Shown piece by piece: positions 7,126 through 16,288 of a DNA stretch of 64,000 nt (position 1 is its first letter; every line of letters starts with the position of its first letter). Source of the DNA: Pseudomonas yamanorum (GTDB taxonomy: Bacteria; Pseudomonadota; Gammaproteobacteria; Pseudomonadales; Pseudomonadaceae); the NCBI RefSeq assembly GCF_013386765.1, contig NZ_JACARE010000017.1, forward strand, positions 111,550 through 175,549, written 5' to 3'. The position numbers and the translations under genes are program-made. The notes under the pieces are model-generated. The model had not been told where the DNA came from and did no database searches. It was given only the letters and a program-made list of their open reading frames with translations.

Positions 7126-8667
7126 ATGAAAAACCCTATTAGCCGCGGGCCTATTTCTGCGCGACAGGTGCTGCTCGTAATGGGCGCCAGTCTTCTTTCG
7201 CTGTCCGTACACGCCGCCAACCTCACCCGCGATAATGGCGCGGCGGTGGGTGACAATCAGAACTCGCAAACCGCCGGTGCCAATGGCCCGGTGCTGTTGC
7301 AGGATGTGCAACTGATCCAGAAGTTGCAGCGCTTTGACCGCGAGCGTATTCCGGAGCGCGTGGTGCATGCCCGTGGCACCGGTGCCCACGGTACGTTCAC
7401 CGTCACCGACAACCTCAGCGACCTGACCAAGGCCAAGGTGTTTGCCGCCGGCGAAGCCACGCCGGTATTTGTGCGCTTCTCTGCGGTCGTTCACGGCAAC
7501 CATTCCCCGGAAACCCTGCGCGACCCGCGCGGCTTCGCCACCAAGTTCTACACCGCCGAAGGCAACTGGGACCTGGTTGGCAACAACTTTCCGACGTTCT
7601 TTATTCGCGACGCCATCAAGTTCCCGGACATGGTTCACGCCTTTAAACCGGACCCGCGCACTAACCTGGATGACGACTCCCGTCGTTTTGACTTCTTCTC
7701 CCATGTTCCGGAGTCCACCCGCACGCTGACGGAGCTATATTCCGACTCCGGCACTCCCGCCAGTTATCGCGAGATGGACGGCAACGGCGTACATGCCTAT
7801 AAGTTGATTAACGCCAAAGGCGAAGTGCACTACGTCAAGTTTCACTGGAAAAGTTTGCAAGGCATCAAGAATCTCGATCCCAAACAAGTGGTTGAAGTTC
7901 AGGGGCGTGATTACAGCCACATGACTAATGATTTGGTCACGCACATTAACAAGGGCGACTTCCCGAAGTGGGACTTGTATGTGCAAGTGTTGAAACCTGA
8001 GGACTTGGTCAAGTTTGATTTCGACCCGCTGGACGCCACCAAGATCTGGCCAAATGTGCCGGAACGCAAAGTTGGGCAAATGGTGCTGAACCGCAACCCG
8101 GCCAACGTCTTCCAGGAAACCGAACAAGTGGCCATGGCCCCGGCCAACCTGGTGCCGGGCATCGAGCCGTCGGAAGACCGCCTGCTGCAAGGCCGGGTGT
8201 TCTCCTACGCCGATACGCAAATGTACCGCCTGGGGCCAAATGCCCTGCAACTGCCGATCAACGCCCCACGGGTGACCGTCAACAACGGTAACCAGGACGG
8301 CGCGATGAACTTCGGTAAAACCACCACCGGCGTGAACTACCAGCCAAGCCGCCTGATGCCACGGGAAGAGCCGCAAACTGCCCGTTACAGCCAGTCGGTG
8401 CTGTCGGGCAGCACCCAGCAGGCGAAGATCCAGCGTGAACAGAACTTCAAGCAGGCCGGTGATTTGTATCGCTCGTTCAACAAGAAAGAGCGTGAGGACT
8501 TGATCGAGAACTTCGGCGGCTCATTGGCCACCACCGATGACGAGAGCAAGCACATCATCCTGTCGTTCCTTTATAAGGCTGATCCGGAGTACGGCACCGG
8601 CGTGACCAAAGTGGCCAAGGGCGACCTGGCCCGCGTTAAAGCACTGGCCGAAAAGCTGACCGACTAA
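7126..8667 (+). CDS. katB: periplasmic catalase KatB
   Basis: Monofunctional haem catalase (2 H2O2 to 2 H2O and O2), 513 residues. A signal peptide covers about residues 1-30, ending SLSVHA before ANLTRD, so the enzyme is exported. Catalytic His81 lies in VVHARGTGAHG, the distal Asn in LVGNNFPTFFIRD (153-154), and the haem-ligand Tyr361 in RVFSYADTQMYRLG. It is followed by an ankyrin-repeat gene in the katB-ankB arrangement known from P. aeruginosa, where KatB is peroxide-inducible and AnkB supports its activity. A typical OxyR site was not recognised with confidence in the 287-bp upstream region. A REP element separates katB from ankB. Confidence 0.95.
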   Translation: MKNPISRGPISARQVLLVMGASLLSLSVHAANLTRDNGAAVGDNQNSQTAGANGPVLLQDVQLIQKLQRFDRERIPERVVHARGTGAHGTFTVTDNLSDLTKAKVFAAGEATPVFVRFSAVVHGNHSPETLRDPRGFATKFYTAEGNWDLVGNNFPTFFIRDAIKFPDMVHAFKPDPRTNLDDDSRRFDFFSHVPESTRTLTELYSDSGTPASYREMDGNGVHAYKLINAKGEVHYVKFHWKSLQGIKNLDPKQVVEVQGRDYSHMTNDLVTHINKGDFPKWDLYVQVLKPEDLVKFDFDPLDATKIWPNVPERKVGQMVLNRNPANVFQETEQVAMAPANLVPGIEPSEDRLLQGRVFSYADTQMYRLGPNALQLPINAPRVTVNNGNQDGAMNFGKTTTGVNYQPSRLMPREEPQTARYSQSVLSGSTQQAKIQREQNFKQAGDLYRSFNKKEREDLIENFGGSLATTDDESKHIILSFLYKADPEYGTGVTKVAKGDLARVKALAEKLTD

Positions 8668-8681
8668 CCGCCCACGCTCCC

Positions 8682-8749
8682 TGCAGGAGCCGGCTTGCCG
8701 GCGATAGCGCCCACAAGTACGCCATCGCCGGCAAGCCGGCTCCTACAGG
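8682..8749. repeat. REPIN between katB and ankB
   Basis: Inverted arms GGAGCCGGCTTGCCGGCGATAG and CCATCGCCGGCAAGCCGGCTCC face each other across about 18 bases. This CCGGCTTGCCGGC variant recurs at 13693. Confidence 0.85.
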
Positions 8750-8771
8750 GGCACATCACTGAGAATTTGCC

Positions 8772-9311
8772 ATGCGAATCTTTATAGGCGCTGTCCTTGC
8801 GTGTTTGTCGTTCAGCGTATTGGCCGAACAAGCTGACCCGGCCGCGCTTAAGGCACAACTGCAGGATTACTACTTCGACGCCGCCCGCCGTGGCGACGTG
8901 GACATGCTCAACACCTTTATCGAATCCGGTTATTCGCTGAACACCCAGGACGAAAAAGGCTACACCGCGCTGATTCTCGCCGCCTATCACGGCGAAGGTG
9001 CCTACGTGGACCGATTGCTCGCCGCCGGCGCCGACGCCTGCGTGCAAGACAAGCGCGGCAACACCGCGTTGATGGGCGCGATCTTCAAGGGAGAGCTGAA
9101 AATCGCCCAACGCCTGCTCGCCACCGACTGCAACCCTGACCAGCGCAACGGCGCCGGACAAACGGCAGCCATGTACGCCGGGCTGTTCAAACGCGTGGAA
9201 CTGCTGGATGAGCTGAAAGCCAAGGGCGCCGATCTGAATGCCGAAGACCCGATCGGTAACAGCGCTTCACGTTTGGCCAGTGGTGAAATCCGTACCCCGG
9301 CGCCGCGCTGA
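8772..9311 (+). CDS. ankB: ankyrin-repeat protein AnkB
   Basis: A 179-residue protein with a signal peptide (MRIFIGAVLACLSFSVLA, cleavage near residue 18) and about four ankyrin repeats, for instance KGYTALILAAYHGEGAYVD, RGNTALMGAIFKGELKIAQ and GAGQTAAMYAGLFKRVELL. Ankyrin repeats are protein-binding scaffolds. In P. aeruginosa the homologous gene directly behind katB is needed for full catalase activity in the periplasm, and the shared export signals and order here fit that. The gap to katB (104 bp) contains a REP element, which may attenuate but need not abolish cotranscription. Cysteines at DACVQD and TDCNPD could form a disulfide. Confidence 0.9.
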   Translation: MRIFIGAVLACLSFSVLAEQADPAALKAQLQDYYFDAARRGDVDMLNTFIESGYSLNTQDEKGYTALILAAYHGEGAYVDRLLAAGADACVQDKRGNTALMGAIFKGELKIAQRLLATDCNPDQRNGAGQTAAMYAGLFKRVELLDELKAKGADLNAEDPIGNSASRLASGEIRTPAPR

Positions 9312-9346
9312 GCTATCATCGCGGTTTTTCGGTTGGAGGTTCTCAA

Positions 9347-10714
9347 ATGGCAAAGGCCAAGCGCATGTATGGCTGCACGGAGTGCGGCGCGACCTTTCCC
9401 AAGTGGGCCGGCCAGTGCACTGAGTGCGGTGCGTGGAACACCCTGACCGAAACCATGATTGAAAGTGGCGGCGCCGTGGCCCCCAGCGGCCGCTCCGGCT
9501 GGACCGGGCAACAAACCCAGATCAAGACCCTGGCCGAAGTCAGCGTCGAAGAAATCCCGCGTTTCTCCACGGCCTCCGGTGAACTCGACAGGGTGCTGGG
9601 CGGCGGCCTGGTGGACGGCTCGGTGGTGCTGATCGGCGGTGACCCGGGCATCGGTAAATCCACGATCCTGCTGCAAACCCTGTGCAGCATCGCCAGCCGC
9701 ATGCCGGCGCTGTACGTCACCGGTGAAGAGTCCCAGCAGCAGGTGGCCATGCGCGCCCGTCGCCTGGGCTTGCCTCAGGACCAGTTGCGGGTGATGACCG
9801 AAACCTGCATCGAAAGCATCATCGCCACCGCGCGCCTGGAAAAGCCCAAGGTGATGGTGATCGACTCGATTCAGACGATTTTCACCGAACAATTGCAATC
9901 GGCGCCGGGTGGCGTGTCCCAGGTGCGGGAAAGTGCCGCGTTACTGGTGCGTTATGCGAAACAGAGTGGTACGGCGATTTTCCTGGTGGGCCATGTGACT
10001 AAAGAAGGCGCGCTGGCCGGGCCACGGGTGTTGGAGCATATGGTCGACACCGTGCTGTATTTCGAAGGCGAGTCCGACGGCCGCTTGCGTTTGCTGCGGG
10101 CGGTGAAGAACCGTTTTGGCGCGGTCAATGAACTGGGCGTGTTCGCCATGACCGACCGGGGTTTGAAAGAAGTCTCCAACCCGTCAGCGATTTTTCTCAC
10201 CCGCGCCCAGGAAGAAGTTCCGGGCAGTGTGGTGATGGCAACGTGGGAGGGTACCCGTCCGATGCTGGTGGAAGTCCAGGCGCTGGTGGATGACAGCCAC
10301 CTGGCCAACCCGCGTCGTGTCACCTTGGGCCTGGATCAGAACCGCCTGGCGATGTTGCTGGCGGTACTGCACCGCCATGGCGGGATTCCCACCCATGACC
10401 AGGACGTGTTCCTCAACGTGGTGGGCGGGGTCAAGGTGCTGGAGACCGCGTCTGACCTGGCCTTGATGGCGGCGGTGATGTCCAGCCTGCGCAACCGGCC
10501 GTTGCCCCATGACCTGCTGGTGTTCGGTGAAGTGGGGCTGTCGGGTGAAGTGCGCCCGGTGCCCAGCGGCCAGGAGCGCCTGAAGGAAGCGGCCAAGCAC
10601 GGCTTCAAGCGCGCCATCGTGCCCAAGGGCAATGCACCGAAGGAAATGCCGCCGGGCTTGCAGGTGATCGGGGTGACGCGCCTGGAGCAGGCGCTGGATG
10701 CCCTCTTCGAATAG
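9347..10714 (+). CDS. radA: DNA repair protein RadA (Sms)
   Basis: A 455-residue RecA-like ATPase that drives branch migration of recombination intermediates. Domains in order: N-terminal C4 zinc finger (CTECGATFPKWAGQCTECGAW, about residues 7-28, two CxxC pairs), RecA-type ATPase with Walker A GGDPGIGKST near 100, the RadA-specific KNRFG motif (VKNRFGAVNELG), and a C-terminal Lon-like domain (FGEVGLSGEVRPVPSGQERLKEA). The ribosome binding site GGAGGT ends seven bases before the ATG. It stands 35 bp behind ankB and is followed by a REP element. Full length for the family. Confidence 0.97.
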   Translation: MAKAKRMYGCTECGATFPKWAGQCTECGAWNTLTETMIESGGAVAPSGRSGWTGQQTQIKTLAEVSVEEIPRFSTASGELDRVLGGGLVDGSVVLIGGDPGIGKSTILLQTLCSIASRMPALYVTGEESQQQVAMRARRLGLPQDQLRVMTETCIESIIATARLEKPKVMVIDSIQTIFTEQLQSAPGGVSQVRESAALLVRYAKQSGTAIFLVGHVTKEGALAGPRVLEHMVDTVLYFEGESDGRLRLLRAVKNRFGAVNELGVFAMTDRGLKEVSNPSAIFLTRAQEEVPGSVVMATWEGTRPMLVEVQALVDDSHLANPRRVTLGLDQNRLAMLLAVLHRHGGIPTHDQDVFLNVVGGVKVLETASDLALMAAVMSSLRNRPLPHDLLVFGEVGLSGEVRPVPSGQERLKEAAKHGFKRAIVPKGNAPKEMPPGLQVIGVTRLEQALDALFE

Positions 10715-10733
10715 TCGGCTACAACCCGGTCCC

Positions 10734-10825
10734 CTGTAGGAGCTGGCTTGCCTGCGATAGCGGTGGGTCAGGTTGCATATCCATTAGTTGATACACCGCT
10801 ATCGCAGGCAAGCCAGCTCCCACAC
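10734..10825. repeat. REPIN between radA and the PilZ gene
   Basis: TGTAGGAGCTGGCTTGCCTG arm and its inverse CAGGCAAGCCAGCTCCCACA, enclosing GCGATAGCGG ... CCGCTATCGC. It lies between convergent genes and could add a transcription barrier. Confidence 0.88.
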
Positions 10826-10841
10826 TGATTCAGGTTGAGGC

Positions 10842-11210
10842 TTATATCTCCAGCAAGGCGGCGAATTCCCGCTCCAACTCTGCCTGATCGCCGAGGTTCA
10901 GCTCGATTATCCGCCGTAGGTGGCTGATCGAGTCGAGGTCGATGTGCTCGCACACAAAGCCCAGTTGCCCATGATCGTCATGGGTCAGCCGCACTTGCAT
11001 CTTCACATCGGTCTCGGCGTCCAGGTGAATGTCCACGTCGAACGATTCGTAGCGATGGCCCTGCCAGCCTTCGGGCCGTTGCACCAGCAGTCCCTTGAGG
11101 GACAAATCCACCAGTTGCACCGGCCAGACATGGCCGTCTTGCGTAAGCTCGGTCTTGGCATCGAAGGCAATCCGTCGGAAACGGCGTCGGTCTGAAGGCT
11201 GTTCGCTCAT
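10842..11210 (-). CDS. PilZ-domain c-di-GMP receptor protein
   Basis: A 122-residue single-domain PilZ protein. Both c-di-GMP binding motifs are intact: RRRFRR at residues 8-13 (RxxxR) and DLSLKG starting near residue 34 (D/NxSxxG). Single-domain PilZ proteins bind c-di-GMP and pass the signal to partners; the homologue beside radA and cstA in P. aeruginosa is a structurally studied c-di-GMP binder. GAGGG lies just before the ATG. It sits in the same window as the GGDEF-EAL protein MorA, which could make or degrade its ligand, though no physical link is implied. The target is unknown. Confidence 0.9.
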   Translation of the reverse strand: MSEQPSDRRRFRRIAFDAKTELTQDGHVWPVQLVDLSLKGLLVQRPEGWQGHRYESFDVDIHLDAETDVKMQVRLTHDDHGQLGFVCEHIDLDSISHLRRIIELNLGDQAELEREFAALLEI

Positions 11211-11313
11211 GGTAAAACCCTCTGTGGATAAGAGAATTGTAGCCCTGCGCCATCATGGGGCGATTATTTCTGCTTTTTTCGCCCCCGCAAGGCTCTAGAC
11301 CAACGTAGGGGGG

Positions 11314-11328
11314 TGGCCTTTAAGGCCA
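11314..11328. promoter_or_regulatory. 15-bp palindrome upstream of cstA
   Basis: TGGCCTTTAAGGCCA, 7-base arms around one central T, 56 bp before the cstA start. Candidate operator; the regulator is not identified. Confidence 0.4.
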
Positions 11329-11383
11329 GTAGCGCTAAACTCGGGATGGCTGTCTTTCTGTCCACCCTGGCTGGAATATAAAA

Positions 11384-13450
11384 ATGAAAAATAATAATAG
11401 CCTGCTACGCCATCTACCCTGGCTGCTGCTGGCAATCGTAGGAGCGTGCGCCCTGGGCGTAGTGGCCTTGCGCCGCGGCGAGGCGATCAACGCCTTGTGG
11501 ATTGTGGTCGCAGCAGTGGCCATTTATCTGGTTGCTTACCGTTACTACAGTCTGTTCATCGCTAACCATGTGATGCAGCTCGATCCACTGCGGGCTACCC
11601 CCGCTGTGCTCAACAACGACGGTCTGGACTATGTGCCGACCAACAAACACATCCTTTTCGGCCACCACTTCGCGGCAATCGCCGGCGCAGGGCCGTTGGT
11701 CGGCCCGGTATTGGCGGCGCAGATGGGTTATCTGCCCGGCACCTTGTGGCTGATCGCCGGCGTGGTGCTGGCGGGCGCGGTGCAGGACTTCATGGTCCTG
11801 TTCCTGTCCACCCGTCGCAACGGCCGTTCCCTGGGCGACATGGTCCGCGAAGAAATGGGCCGCGTGCCCGGCACCATCGCGCTGTTTGGCTGCTTCCTGA
11901 TCATGATCATCATCCTCGCGGTGCTGGCGCTGATCGTGGTCAAGGCCCTGGCCGAAAGCCCGTGGGGCATCTTCACGGTGATGGCGACCATCCCGATCGC
12001 GATGTTCATGGGCATCTACATGCGCTACATCCGCCCGGGCCGCATCGGCGAAATCTCGATTGTCGGCGTGCTGTTGCTGCTGGGCTCGATCTGGCTGGGC
12101 GGGCAGATTGCCGCTGACCCGGTGTGGGCCAAGGCCTTCAGCTTCACCGGGATCCAGATCACCTGGATGCTGGTGGGTTATGGCTTTGTGGCTGCGGTGC
12201 TGCCGGTGTGGCTGATCCTCGCGCCACGTGACTACCTGTCTACTTTCCTGAAAATCGGCACCATCATCGCCCTGGCGATTGGCATCCTGGTGACCATGCC
12301 CGATCTGAAAATGCCGGCGCTGACCCAGTTTATCGATGGCACCGGCCCGGTGTGGAAGGGCGGTCTGTTCCCGTTCCTGTTCATCACCATCGCCTGCGGC
12401 GCGGTCTCGGGTTTCCACGCACTGATCTCCTCGGGCACTACGCCCAAGTTGCTGGCCAGTGAAGGGCACGCCCGTTACATCGGCTACGGCGGCATGCTGA
12501 TGGAGTCATTCGTGGCCATCATGGCAATGGTTGCCGCTTCGGTGATCGAGCCAGGCGTGTACTTCGCCATGAACAGCCCGGCCGCGATTGTCGGCGCTGA
12601 TGTGGTTACCGTTGCGCAAACCATCAGCAGCTGGGGTTTTGCAATTACCCCGGAAGCGTTGCAGGCAGTGGCCCATGACATCGGCGAGTCCACCATCCTG
12701 GCCCGTGCCGGCGGTGCGCCGACCCTGGCGGTCGGTATCGCGCAGATCCTGCACAGTGTGCTGCCGGGTGAAAACACCATGGCGTTCTGGTACCACTTTG
12801 CGATCCTGTTCGAAGCGCTGTTCATCCTGACCGCTGTCGACGCCGGTACCCGTGCCGGTCGCTTCATGCTCCAGGACCTGCTCGGCTCCTTCGTACCGGC
12901 GCTCAAGCGTACCGAGTCCTGGACGGCCAACCTGATTGCCACCGCAGGTTGCGTGGCGATGTGGGGTTACCTGCTGTACCAAGGCGTTATCGACCCACTG
13001 GGCGGCATCAACACCTTGTGGCCGCTGTTCGGTATCTCCAACCAGATGCTGGCCGGTATCGCGCTGATGCTCGCCACTGTTGTGCTGATCAAAATGAAAC
13101 GCCAGCGCTACATCTGGGTGACCATGCTGCCGGCTGTCTGGCTGCTGATCTGCACCGTGACCGCAGGCTTCATCAAGCTGTTCGACGCCAACCCGGCGAT
13201 CGGCTTCCTGTCGCTGGCCAAGAAATACAGCGATGCCCTGGCCGCCGGCCAGATCCTCGCACCGGCCAAGAGCATCGACCAGATGCAACACGTGATCTGG
13301 AACGCCTACACCAACGCAACGCTGACGGCGCTGTTCCTGTTCGTGGTCTTCAGCATCCTGTTCTATGCGCTCAAGGTCGGCATTGCCGCCTGGGGCAAAA
13401 AGGAACGTACGGATAAAGAAGCGCCATACCAGGCCATCCCGGACGCTTGA
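11384..13450 (+). CDS. cstA: carbon starvation protein CstA family transporter (pyruvate/peptide uptake)
   Basis: A 688-residue inner-membrane transporter with about 16-18 predicted helices. The CstA signature regions are present: HILFGHHFAAIAGAGPLVGP (about residues 88-107), GAVQDFMVLFLSTRRNGRSL and CGAVSGFHALISSGTTPK. Members of this family (E. coli CstA and BtsT/YjiY) import peptides or pyruvate during nutrient limitation. Immediately behind come a YjiX/YbdD-type small protein and the YjiA GTPase, the same set as the E. coli btsT-yjiX-yjiA locus, so pyruvate uptake of the BtsT kind is a reasonable expectation. No BtsSR or PyrSR sensor genes are in the window. A 15-bp palindrome upstream may be an operator. 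Confidence 0.92.
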   Translation: MKNNNSLLRHLPWLLLAIVGACALGVVALRRGEAINALWIVVAAVAIYLVAYRYYSLFIANHVMQLDPLRATPAVLNNDGLDYVPTNKHILFGHHFAAIAGAGPLVGPVLAAQMGYLPGTLWLIAGVVLAGAVQDFMVLFLSTRRNGRSLGDMVREEMGRVPGTIALFGCFLIMIIILAVLALIVVKALAESPWGIFTVMATIPIAMFMGIYMRYIRPGRIGEISIVGVLLLLGSIWLGGQIAADPVWAKAFSFTGIQITWMLVGYGFVAAVLPVWLILAPRDYLSTFLKIGTIIALAIGILVTMPDLKMPALTQFIDGTGPVWKGGLFPFLFITIACGAVSGFHALISSGTTPKLLASEGHARYIGYGGMLMESFVAIMAMVAASVIEPGVYFAMNSPAAIVGADVVTVAQTISSWGFAITPEALQAVAHDIGESTILARAGGAPTLAVGIAQILHSVLPGENTMAFWYHFAILFEALFILTAVDAGTRAGRFMLQDLLGSFVPALKRTESWTANLIATAGCVAMWGYLLYQGVIDPLGGINTLWPLFGISNQMLAGIALMLATVVLIKMKRQRYIWVTMLPAVWLLICTVTAGFIKLFDANPAIGFLSLAKKYSDALAAGQILAPAKSIDQMQHVIWNAYTNATLTALFLFVVFSILFYALKVGIAAWGKKERTDKEAPYQAIPDA

Positions 13451-13465
13451 TAGAGGATTGCAATC

Positions 13466-13663
13466 ATGTTCAATGACATCAGTCGCCTCGGTAAATACCT
13501 CGGTCAGGCCGCGCGCCTGATGGTCGGCATGCCCGACTACGACACCTACGTCGAGCATATGCAAACCAAACACCCGGACAAGCCGATGATGGACTACAAG
13601 GCGTTCTTCAGGGAACGCCAGGAAGCCCGTTACGGCGGCAAGGGTGGGCCCAAGTGCTGTTGA
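13466..13663 (+). CDS. yjiX: YbdD/YjiX family small protein
   Basis: A 65-residue cytosolic protein ([21 protein letters not shown]...) of the YbdD/YjiX family, which almost always follows a CstA-type transporter gene. The conserved GMPDYDxYVEHMxxxHP motif and the C-terminal [11 protein letters not shown] tail are clear. It starts 15 bp behind cstA with GAGGATT as ribosome binding site, so it is cotranscribed. The two terminal cysteines could bind a metal or the neighbouring transporter; function unproven. Confidence 0.92.
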   Translation: MFNDISRLGKYLGQAARLMVGMPDYDTYVEHMQTKHPDKPMMDYKAFFRERQEARYGGKGGPKCC

Positions 13664-13692
13664 AGCACCGCGCTTGAACCCAACACCACTAC

Positions 13693-13760
13693 TGTAGGAG
13701 CCCGGCTTGCCGGCGATAGCGATCTTCAGACCGCCATCGCCGGCAAGCCGGGCTCCTACA
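13693..13760. repeat. REPIN between yjiX and yjiA
   Basis: TGTAGGAGCCCGGCTTGCCG / CGGCAAGCCGGGCTCCTACA arms. The right arm ends only 30 bp before the yjiA start codon, unusually close. Confidence 0.88.
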
Positions 13761-13789
13761 TTTCTTTTAGCGAATGGGAGATCGTTGTT

Positions 13790-14749
13790 TTGTTAACCCC
13801 CATCCCCGTCACCGTCCTCAGCGGCTTTCTCGGCGCTGGCAAGACCACCTTGTTGTGCCACCTGCTCAAGGCCGAGCACGGCTTGAAAATCGCCGTGATC
13901 GAAAACGAATTCAGCGACGCCGGTATCGACACCCAACTGTTGGGTACCGAGCCGGTGCAAGTCATGACCCTGTCCAATGGCTGCGTCTGCTGCACCATCC
14001 ACACCGACCTGACCAAGGCCCTGTACCTGCTGCTGGAGCGCCTGGACAGCGGCGAGATTGCCTTCGACCGGCTGGTGATCGAGTGCACCGGCCTGGCCGA
14101 CCCAGCGCCAGTGGCGCAAACCTTTTTCATCGATGAAGAACTGCGCGAGCGCTACATCCTCGACGGCATCATTACCCTGGTGGACGCGGCCCACGCCGAG
14201 CACCACCTGACCCAGACCATCGCCCAGGCGCAGATCGGTTTCGCCGACCGCCTGCTGGTGAGCAAGCGCGACCTGGTGGACGACGCCACGTTCGACGCCC
14301 TCAGCGAGCGCCTGACCCGCATCAACCGCCGCGCACCGATTCGTGTGGTGGAACACGGCAAGATCGACCTCGGCGAACTGCTGGACGTGCGCGGCTTCAA
14401 CCTGAATGCCGGCATGAGCCTGCGCCCGGTGAGCCAGGCGCCGTCCATCGACCGCATATCCAGCCTGGTGCTGCGCACTGACCAGCCGCTGGATATCGAC
14501 AAACTCAGCGAGTTCATGAACGAATTGCTGGAAGACCACGGCAAGCAACTGCTGCGCTACAAAGGCGTGCTGAACATTGCCGGGGAAGACCGGCGCATGG
14601 TGTTCCAGGGCGTGCTGAAGCTCTACGGGTTCGATTGGGACACCGAATGGGCCGAAGGCGAGCTGCGGGAAAGTGTGATTGTGTTTATTGCCGATGAGTT
14701 GCCGGAAGAGAAGATTCGCGAAGGCTTTGCACGGGTCTATCAACGCTGA
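13790..14749 (+). CDS. yjiA: CobW/G3E-family GTPase YjiA
   Basis: A 319-residue P-loop GTPase of the COG0523 metallochaperone-like group. It has Walker A GFLGAGKTT (about residues 11-19), the metal-binding CxCC motif in NGCVCCTIHTDL (about 63-74), a SKRDLV guanine-specificity motif (SKxD) and the C-terminal CobW domain (RYKGVLNIAGEDRRMVFQGV). No ATG fits: the start is TTG at 13790, nine bases after GGGAG (13776-13780), an unusual start codon that agrees with the MLTPIPVTVLSGF family N-terminus. Zinc or cobalt handling is typical for the family; partners are unknown. It follows the cstA-yjiX pair, with a REP element between. Confidence 0.92.
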   Translation: MLTPIPVTVLSGFLGAGKTTLLCHLLKAEHGLKIAVIENEFSDAGIDTQLLGTEPVQVMTLSNGCVCCTIHTDLTKALYLLLERLDSGEIAFDRLVIECTGLADPAPVAQTFFIDEELRERYILDGIITLVDAAHAEHHLTQTIAQAQIGFADRLLVSKRDLVDDATFDALSERLTRINRRAPIRVVEHGKIDLGELLDVRGFNLNAGMSLRPVSQAPSIDRISSLVLRTDQPLDIDKLSEFMNELLEDHGKQLLRYKGVLNIAGEDRRMVFQGVLKLYGFDWDTEWAEGELRESVIVFIADELPEEKIREGFARVYQR

Positions 14750-14765
14750 CTTGAAATGCGGTCAA

Positions 14766-14855
14766 TGTGGGAGCTGGCTTGCCTGCGATAGCAGTGTGTC
14801 AGTCACAGGTGTATCAACTGGCACACCGCTATCGCAGGCAAGCCAGCTCCCACAC
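14766..14855. repeat. REPIN between yjiA and glyA
   Basis: TGTGGGAGCTGGCTTGCCTG and the inverse arm enclosing GCGATAGC ... GCTATCGC; lies between convergent genes. Confidence 0.9.
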
Positions 14856-14885
14856 TTAACCGTATTTCAATTTGAAAACCGGCAT

Positions 14886-14912
14886 AAAAAAGCCCGGCTC
14901 TTGAGCCGGGCT
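14886..14912 (-). terminator. glyA rho-independent terminator
   Basis: AGCCCGGCTC (14891-14900), TT loop, GAGCCGGGCT (14903-14912), with a T run on the minus strand (A run 14886-14890). Confidence 0.85.
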
Positions 14913-14932
14913 TTTTATTCAAGCTACTGCAA

Positions 14933-16186
14933 TCAAGCGCCGTATACCGGCAGCTTCTTGCAGATGGCCTTGACCTTCTCACGAACAGCATCAATCACTG
15001 CGTCGTTGTTCAGGTCCGCCAGGATGTCGCAGATCCAGCCAGCCAGTTCCTTGCACTCTGCTTCCTTGAAGCCACGAGTGGTCACAGCCGGGGTGCCGAA
15101 GCGCAGGCCGGAGGTGACGAACGGCGAACGTGGGTCGTTCGGTACGGAGTTCTTGTTCACGGTGATGAAGGCTTTGCCCAGTGCGGCGTCAGCGTCTTTA
15201 CCGGAGATGTCCTGCTTGATCAGGGACAACAGGAACAGGTGGTTCTCGGTACCGCCGGACACCACGTCAAAACCGCGCTCGATGAACACGCCCGCCATGG
15301 CCTTGGCGTTTTTCACCACTTGCTGCTGGTAGGTCTTGAACTCTGGCTGCAGCGCTTCCTTGAAGCAGATCGCCTTGGCAGCGATCACGTGCTCCAGCGG
15401 GCCACCCTGGCCACCTGGGAACACAGCGGAGTTCAGCTTCTTCTCGATCTCGGCGTTGGCACGCGCCAGGATCAGGCCGCCACGTGGACCGCGCAGGGTC
15501 TTGTGGGTAGTGGTGGTCACTACGTCAGCAAATGGAACCGGGTTCGGGTAGACACCAGCGGCGACCAGACCGGCCACGTGAGCCATGTCGACGAACAGGT
15601 AGGCGCCCACCTTGTCAGCGATTTCGCGGAAGCGTGGGAAATCCAGGATCTGCGAGTAGGCAGAGAAACCGGCCACGATCATTTTTGGCTTGTGCTCAAC
15701 CGCCAGGCGCTCGACTTCGTCGTAGTCGATCAGGCCGTTGCCGTCGATGCCGTACTGAACGGCGTTGTACAGCTTGCCGGAGGAGGAAACGCTGGCGCCG
15801 TGGGTCAGGTGACCGCCGTGGGCCAGGCTCATGCCCAGGATGGTGTCGCCCGCTTGCAGCAGGGCCAGGTAGACGGCGCTGTTGGCCTGGGAGCCGGCGT
15901 GTGGCTGGACGTTGGCGTAATCGGCGCCGAACAGTTCCTTGGCGCGGTCGATGGCCAGTTGCTCAACGATGTCGACGTACTCGCAACCACCGTAGTAACG
16001 CTTGCCCGGGTAGCCTTCGGCGTACTTGTTGGTCAGAACCGAACCTTGAGCCTCCATAACCGCAGGGCTGGTGTAGTTTTCCGAAGCGATCAGCTCAATG
16101 TGCTCTTCCTGGCGCACGGCTTCTTGCTCCATGGCGGCAAAGAGATCGGCGTCGTACTTGGCAATAGTCAAATCACGGCTGAACAT
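14933..16186 (-). CDS. glyA: serine hydroxymethyltransferase
   Basis: Pyridoxal-phosphate enzyme that converts serine and tetrahydrofolate to glycine and methylene-tetrahydrofolate, feeding one-carbon metabolism. The 417-residue protein matches the family length. The PLP lysine is in [14 protein letters not shown] and the N-terminal active-site residues are in [20 protein letters not shown] 16186 ([12 protein letters not shown]) is preceded by GAGGA six bases upstream; an in-frame TTG at 16198 is less likely. It is transcribed on the same strand as morA upstream, 244 bp apart, an arrangement also found in P. aeruginosa. Pseudomonads carry more than one glyA; this is the copy next to morA. Confidence 0.97.
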   Translation of the reverse strand: MFSRDLTIAKYDADLFAAMEQEAVRQEEHIELIASENYTSPAVMEAQGSVLTNKYAEGYPGKRYYGGCEYVDIVEQLAIDRAKELFGADYANVQPHAGSQANSAVYLALLQAGDTILGMSLAHGGHLTHGASVSSSGKLYNAVQYGIDGNGLIDYDEVERLAVEHKPKMIVAGFSAYSQILDFPRFREIADKVGAYLFVDMAHVAGLVAAGVYPNPVPFADVVTTTTHKTLRGPRGGLILARANAEIEKKLNSAVFPGGQGGPLEHVIAAKAICFKEALQPEFKTYQQQVVKNAKAMAGVFIERGFDVVSGGTENHLFLLSLIKQDISGKDADAALGKAFITVNKNSVPNDPRSPFVTSGLRFGTPAVTTRGFKEAECKELAGWICDILADLNNDAVIDAVREKVKAICKKLPVYGA

Positions 16187-16288
16187 GGCGGTCCTCAAGG
16201 ATCGGGGGCAGAAAAGAAGCGCATTCTAACCCAATGGGTTTTAGATGGCATATGAAAGGACATCATGTCGCGGACAAGCGGGGCTCAC

